A DNA stretch of 17,331 nt, from assembly GCA_037133095.1 (NCBI GenBank), contig JBAXOT010000035.1:1-17331 (forward strand), read 5' to 3'. The DNA comes from CAIMZW01 sp037133095. Its GTDB lineage: Bacteria > Actinomycetota > Actinomycetes > Nanopelagicales > Nanopelagicaceae. The position numbers and the translations under genes are program-made. The stretch's first letter is position 1; the number at the start of each line of letters is the position of its first letter. Below are positions 14,326-17,331 of this stretch, one piece after another. Under the pieces are notes generated by a model. That model saw only the letters and a program-made list of their open reading frames with translations, did not search any database and was not told where the DNA came from.

Positions 14326-14331
14326 TAGAAT
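14326..14331 (+). promoter_or_regulatory. Candidate -10 for the coiled-coil/acyltransferase pair
   Basis: TAGAAT (5 of 6 matches to TATAAT), located 38 nt before the next start codon. No clear -35 is visible at the right distance. No hairpin terminator was seen between glpK and this element, so read-through from glpK is also possible. Confidence 0.35.
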
Positions 14332-14358
14332 CACGAGTACGAGCAGTTAGTGGTTTCT

Positions 14359-14364
14359 AAGGGG
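14359..14364 (+). promoter_or_regulatory. Ribosome binding site of the coiled-coil gene
   Basis: AAGGGG, 5 nt before the ATG at 14370. This fixes the start of the coiled-coil protein, and it contrasts with the apparently leaderless glpK upstream. Confidence 0.7.
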
Positions 14365-14369
14365 CAATA

Positions 14370-15179
14370 ATGAGTGAGCGAAATTTTCTTTCCTGGATAG
14401 GTTTTAAAGGCGAGGAAGAGAACACTTCCGCCCCATCCGAGAATGCTGCAGAGCGAATTAGACAGCTCGAGAGTCAACTTGCCGACCTTAGATCCAGACG
14501 CGATCTCACCACTCTCTCTGAAGAAGAATTTGAAATATTGGCCACGGAGACCGCGACCACCATTATTAAATCCGCACAACATCGCGAGGCCAAAGCCACC
14601 GAAATTGCCCAGAAGGTAAAGACCGAGAGCGAGAAATCGGCAAAGACGGTGCTCGCCAGTGCCGAAGCAAAAGCCACCCAGATCGTGGCGCAGGCCGAGG
14701 CAAAAGGGAGAAAATTTGTGGCCAACATGGAGGCCCAGGCTGCGCAGATTCAATCCAGCGCTGAAAGTAACGCCGAAGGTTTGGTCAGCGCGGCCAAACG
14801 CGAAGTCTCTAATCTCATGGCGACAAGTCGACGTGAGGCAGACCAACTCATTGCAGATGCAAACGCAGAAGTTGCAAAATATCGAGAGTGGTTGGCCACC
14901 GCCGTTGAAGAAGCGGATCGGCTTTATCGGGTTCAGAATCAATCGCTGGCGATTGCCGAACAGGGTATTGCGGCATCGCGCGCCAAACTCACCAGTTCAT
15001 TCGAAAAACTGGCCGGCTTGCAAGCCAGCGTTAAATCTGAACTCAATGAAAACGGACAACCCATAACAAATGTATTTAAAAAGGCAGCGATCGAGTCGGC
15101 AGAAATTCCAGAAGTTGCCGAGCTCCGACCTTCGCCCGTTAAAGCTTCGGTTCGACGCGGCGCTCCAGTTCGTAAGTGA
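14370..15179 (+). CDS. Ala-rich hendecad coiled-coil protein (DivIVA/Scy-like)
   Basis: A 269-residue cytoplasmic protein with no membrane segment. Residues about 24-60 are helical (AAERIRQLESQLADLRSRR), and residues 76-174 form nine consecutive 11-residue units with a hydrophobic residue at position 8 of each, for example AEAKATQIVAQ, AEAKGRKFVAN, AESNAEGLVSA and SRREADQLIAD. A further helical stretch runs to about 235, and the tail is basic (PSPVKASVRRGAPVRK). Hendecad patterning is known from actinobacterial polar cytoskeletal coiled coils such as Scy and FilP, and DivIVA/Wag31 is the best-known relative. The short N-terminus (MSERNFLSWIGFKG) does not carry an obvious classical DivIVA membrane-binding motif, so orthology is not claimed. 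Its stop codon overlaps the acyltransferase start as GTGA, tying it to envelope modification. Confidence 0.85.
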   Translation: MSERNFLSWIGFKGEEENTSAPSENAAERIRQLESQLADLRSRRDLTTLSEEEFEILATETATTIIKSAQHREAKATEIAQKVKTESEKSAKTVLASAEAKATQIVAQAEAKGRKFVANMEAQAAQIQSSAESNAEGLVSAAKREVSNLMATSRREADQLIADANAEVAKYREWLATAVEEADRLYRVQNQSLAIAEQGIAASRAKLTSSFEKLAGLQASVKSELNENGQPITNVFKKAAIESAEIPEVAELRPSPVKASVRRGAPVRK

Positions 15180-16969
15180 GTAATAACAAAACTTCACATT
15201 ACATTCCGCCGATTGATGGCCTTCGAGCCCTCGCCGTTGCGGCAGTCTTGCTCTACCACCTTGGCGTCAACTGGATTCCAGGCGGCTTCTTAGGCGTCGA
15301 TCTTTTCTTTGTCATTTCGGGTTATGTGATCACCCGGCTGATTATCGACACCATCAACGATCGCAGTGCGCTGGATTTACGCAGGTTCTACGCCGGGCGG
15401 GCAAAGCGATTGTTACCCGCTTTGATATTTATGATTTTGGGAACCACAGTTGTTATTGCTCTTTGGGCGCCTGAGGCGATGGGTCGATTTCTCGCTGACA
15501 TTCCCTACGTTCTCTCGGGGACCAATAACTGGCGCCTAGTTTTTCTCCACCAAGATTATTTTCAGGCCATCGGACGCCCGCCATTTCTGCAACACACGTG
15601 GTCTCTGGCGGTCGAGTCCCAGTTCTACCTAGTCTGGCCCATTGCGCTGATCGGTATTGCTAAGAAATTTGGGAAGCAGAACATCACAACTGCAGCCCTT
15701 GCGATTGCGGCAATTTCAGGCTCGGCGCTCTTTCTCTTTTCCCTTCATATAGATGCGACCAATCAACGCCAAACCAGCCACATTTATTTTGGTACCGATA
15801 CTCATAGTTTGGGTCTATTTCTAGGCGCCGCGTTGGCGGTCAGTTGGGTGCCCCAAAATTTGAGCCCGAGAATTTCCCAACGAGCCCAGGATTTCGTTGA
15901 CGGAGTCGGCGTCATCGGATTACTCGGGTTATTGGGAACTTTTCTCTTTATCCAAGAGAGCAGCGCCACGCTATATCGATTGGCATTTCCGTTGGCTGGA
16001 ATATTTGGTTGCGCAATTCTCACCTCCATAGTGCATCCCGCTTCCCGCTTTGCCCCACTGCTGAGCGCTCGCTGGTTGGTGTGGATTGGTCAACGCTCCT
16101 ACGGAATTTATTTATGGCATTGGGTAATTTTTCAGGTAACCAGACCGAGCGTGGACTTAGCCGGTTCAGTCCTAGCTCTTAACTGCGCCAGGCTTTTAGC
16201 GGTGGTTGCCCTATCTGAAATATCACTTCGTTGGATCGAACTTCCCATTAGAGAGGGAAGAGTCCAAGACTGGTTCCGCGGAATGAAATATCGAACTCCT
16301 AAAGTTCGCTTGCGTCAGCGATGGGGAACTTCTTTGGCGACTGGGACAGTCCTCGTACTTTTTATTGCGGTGAGTATTTTCGGAAATCATCGGGCTCTCT
16401 CCCGATCCATCCCCAGGGGAAGCGCTGCTTATCTGCCTGTTGGTGGCCAGAACGACTCCCTGAATTTGCCAAGCAACATCTCTCCTTCGAAAACAACTGC
16501 GGAAAAGAAAGTACAAGGACTTTGGGTAACTGGCGATTCGGTTATCCTCGGAATTCATAGCAAACTCGAAGCCCATGACCATATTGGGCTCATCAACGCT
16601 CGGGTCGGCCGGCAAATTCAAGAACTCACTGATGTCGTTCGTTCAGATCGCTGGCAAATGGTTGGCGCAACCGTGATTCTCGATTTAGGGAACAATAACC
16701 ATCTCACTGAAAGTTCTGTGGTGGAACTTCTTGACCTGCTGAAAAAGCAGCCAAGAATTATTTTAGTAAACACTGCCGTGCCCAGAAGTTGGCGAGAAGA
16801 TAACGACCGAATCATCGCCAAAGTGATGAAGAATTATCCGCAAACAACTTTGGTCGATTGGTATGCACTCTCTCAAGGACATCCGGAATTCTTCGCACCA
16901 GATGGGGTGCATCTTTCAGATCTCGGCGGAGACGTATATGTCTCCGCGATTCTCGAAGCCCTGAAGTAG
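15176..16969 (+). CDS. OatA-like acyltransferase: AT3 membrane domain plus SGNH domain
   Basis: A 597-residue two-domain envelope acyltransferase. Residues about 10-365 form the acyltransferase-3 membrane domain with the RX10H motif R17...H28 (DGLRALAVAAVLLYHLG) and FFVISGY. A further membrane helix at about 385-405 leads to an extracytoplasmic SGNH domain at about 450-597: G453-D454-S455 (nucleophile serine), G505-N506, and D576/H579 in DGVHLSD as the catalytic dyad. This is the layout of OatA and OafA proteins, which pass acetyl groups across the membrane to peptidoglycan or surface glycans. The start is GTG at 15176, overlapping the previous stop as GTGA, so the two genes are translationally coupled. 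The substrate is not determined by sequence. It converges with the downstream fibronectin-domain gene 37 bp away. Confidence 0.93.
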   Translation: MSNNKTSHYIPPIDGLRALAVAAVLLYHLGVNWIPGGFLGVDLFFVISGYVITRLIIDTINDRSALDLRRFYAGRAKRLLPALIFMILGTTVVIALWAPEAMGRFLADIPYVLSGTNNWRLVFLHQDYFQAIGRPPFLQHTWSLAVESQFYLVWPIALIGIAKKFGKQNITTAALAIAAISGSALFLFSLHIDATNQRQTSHIYFGTDTHSLGLFLGAALAVSWVPQNLSPRISQRAQDFVDGVGVIGLLGLLGTFLFIQESSATLYRLAFPLAGIFGCAILTSIVHPASRFAPLLSARWLVWIGQRSYGIYLWHWVIFQVTRPSVDLAGSVLALNCARLLAVVALSEISLRWIELPIREGRVQDWFRGMKYRTPKVRLRQRWGTSLATGTVLVLFIAVSIFGNHRALSRSIPRGSAAYLPVGGQNDSLNLPSNISPSKTTAEKKVQGLWVTGDSVILGIHSKLEAHDHIGLINARVGRQIQELTDVVRSDRWQMVGATVILDLGNNNHLTESSVVELLDLLKKQPRIILVNTAVPRSWREDNDRIIAKVMKNYPQTTLVDWYALSQGHPEFFAPDGVHLSDLGGDVYVSAILEALK

Positions 16970-17006
16970 TTTCAAATAGCTCGAATGCTCATTCAGTAAA
17001 AGTCTT

Positions 17007-17331
17007 CTAAGCCCAGGTTCCTGGAAGCCCGAATACTTTACCGCTGACAATTTGACCATCGGAGTAAACGGTGGAAACTCGGAATGAAGTCCATCCGCTT
17101 GCATTCACTTTAGACACATTGAGCGACAACTGAGAAGCCGGCACCGTAGAGATTAATTTCCAAGATCCAGCACTGACTGACAATTCGATATTGTAATTAG
17201 CCAATTGATCGGCTGGAGTCGGTGCTTTCCAAAAGATAGTCGCGCCACCGGTCGTGTAGTGGGCAACAATGGCGACTGGAGCCAAGTGAGTTGCAACGGC
17301 GGCGGCAGCCGAATCAGTGGGAGCAGCCGAA
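17007..17331 (-). CDS. C-terminal part of a fibronectin type III domain protein (partial)
   Basis: The minus-strand frame stays open to the right edge of the window, so only about 108 C-terminal residues are seen and the true start lies outside. A low-complexity Ala/Thr/Ser linker (SAAPTDSAAAAVATHLAP) is followed by one fibronectin type III-like domain: VAHYTTGGATIFWKAP, ANYNIELSV, WKLISTVPAS and WTSFRVSTVYSDG. It ends in GTWA and a TAG stop. Such linker-plus-FN3 ends are common in secreted or surface proteins and glycosidases. An internal TTG at 17285 could be mistaken for a start but lies just before the domain. Terminal function unknown. Confidence 0.75.
   Translation of the reverse strand, partial: SAAPTDSAAAAVATHLAPVAIVAHYTTGGATIFWKAPTPADQLANYNIELSVSAGSWKLISTVPASQLSLNVSKVNASGWTSFRVSTVYSDGQIVSGKVFGLPGTWA

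Noticed and set aside
14331..14942. Long open frame on the minus strand opposite the coiled-coil gene
   Set aside because: Its Cys/Gly/Phe-rich product mirrors the 11-residue periodicity of the coding strand, and it has no family features. The plus-strand gene has a good ribosome binding site and a coherent product.
16983..16994. GAATG-CT-CATTC inverted repeat between the converging acyltransferase and FN3 genes
   Set aside because: A five-base stem with a two-base loop and no T-run is too small to call a terminator.

Overview
The window looks like chromosomal DNA of a free-living Actinomycetota with moderate G+C. The evidence is gene content: a DipZ-type three-domain redox protein, a CGNR zinc-finger protein, an MMPL transporter, a DinB/mycothiol-S-transferase-like protein, an Ala-rich coiled-coil protein of the DivIVA/Scy type, very tight gene packing with ATGA/GTGA overlaps, and several probable leaderless starts. 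A compact aquatic actinobacterium (Nanopelagicales-like) would fit, but that assignment is inference. No rRNA, tRNA, insertion sequence or CRISPR array was seen, and no gene-free stretch exceeds about 105 bp.

Layout. (1) 14-6235, all on the minus strand, read right to left: MMPL transporter, DUF1349 protein, isochorismatase-like hydrolase, DinB protein, MFS transporter, then a TetR-GNAT fusion with its own putative operator, two tandem 23-bp copies each holding a near-palindrome. (2) 6341-9710, minus strand: a CGNR zinc-finger protein, a glutaredoxin-thioredoxin reductase fusion and DipZ, joined by 4-bp overlaps, forming a thiol-redox operon. (3) 9774-12767, minus strand: glpD, a short NfeD-like protein and an SPFH/stomatin protein, packed with 1-2 bp gaps and closed by a strong hairpin terminator at 9736-9775. 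(4) 12786-14282, plus strand: glpK, divergent from glpD across only 18 bp with overlapping, nearly symmetric -10 elements. (5) 14370-16969, plus strand: a hendecad-repeat coiled-coil protein overlapping by 4 bp an OatA-like acyltransferase-3/SGNH protein. (6) 17007 to the right edge, minus strand: the C-terminal end of a fibronectin type III protein.

How the genes fit together. GlpK and GlpD are the two enzymes that carry glycerol to dihydroxyacetone phosphate; no glpF is present. The redox operon could carry electrons from NADPH through the reductase-glutaredoxin fusion to the membrane and extracytoplasmic domains of DipZ, perhaps under control of the CGNR protein. The coiled-coil/acyltransferase pair suggests polar cell-envelope growth coupled to envelope acylation. 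The left-hand block resembles a small-molecule modification, detoxification and efflux cassette with its own regulator.

Most notable points: the TetR-GNAT fusion with a tandem operator over its predicted -35 region; an MFS gene whose first membrane helix is encoded upstream of any ATG/GTG/TTG, so it needs a rare start codon or has lost its start; the shared -10 at glpD/glpK; and a nine-unit 11-residue repeat in the coiled-coil protein.
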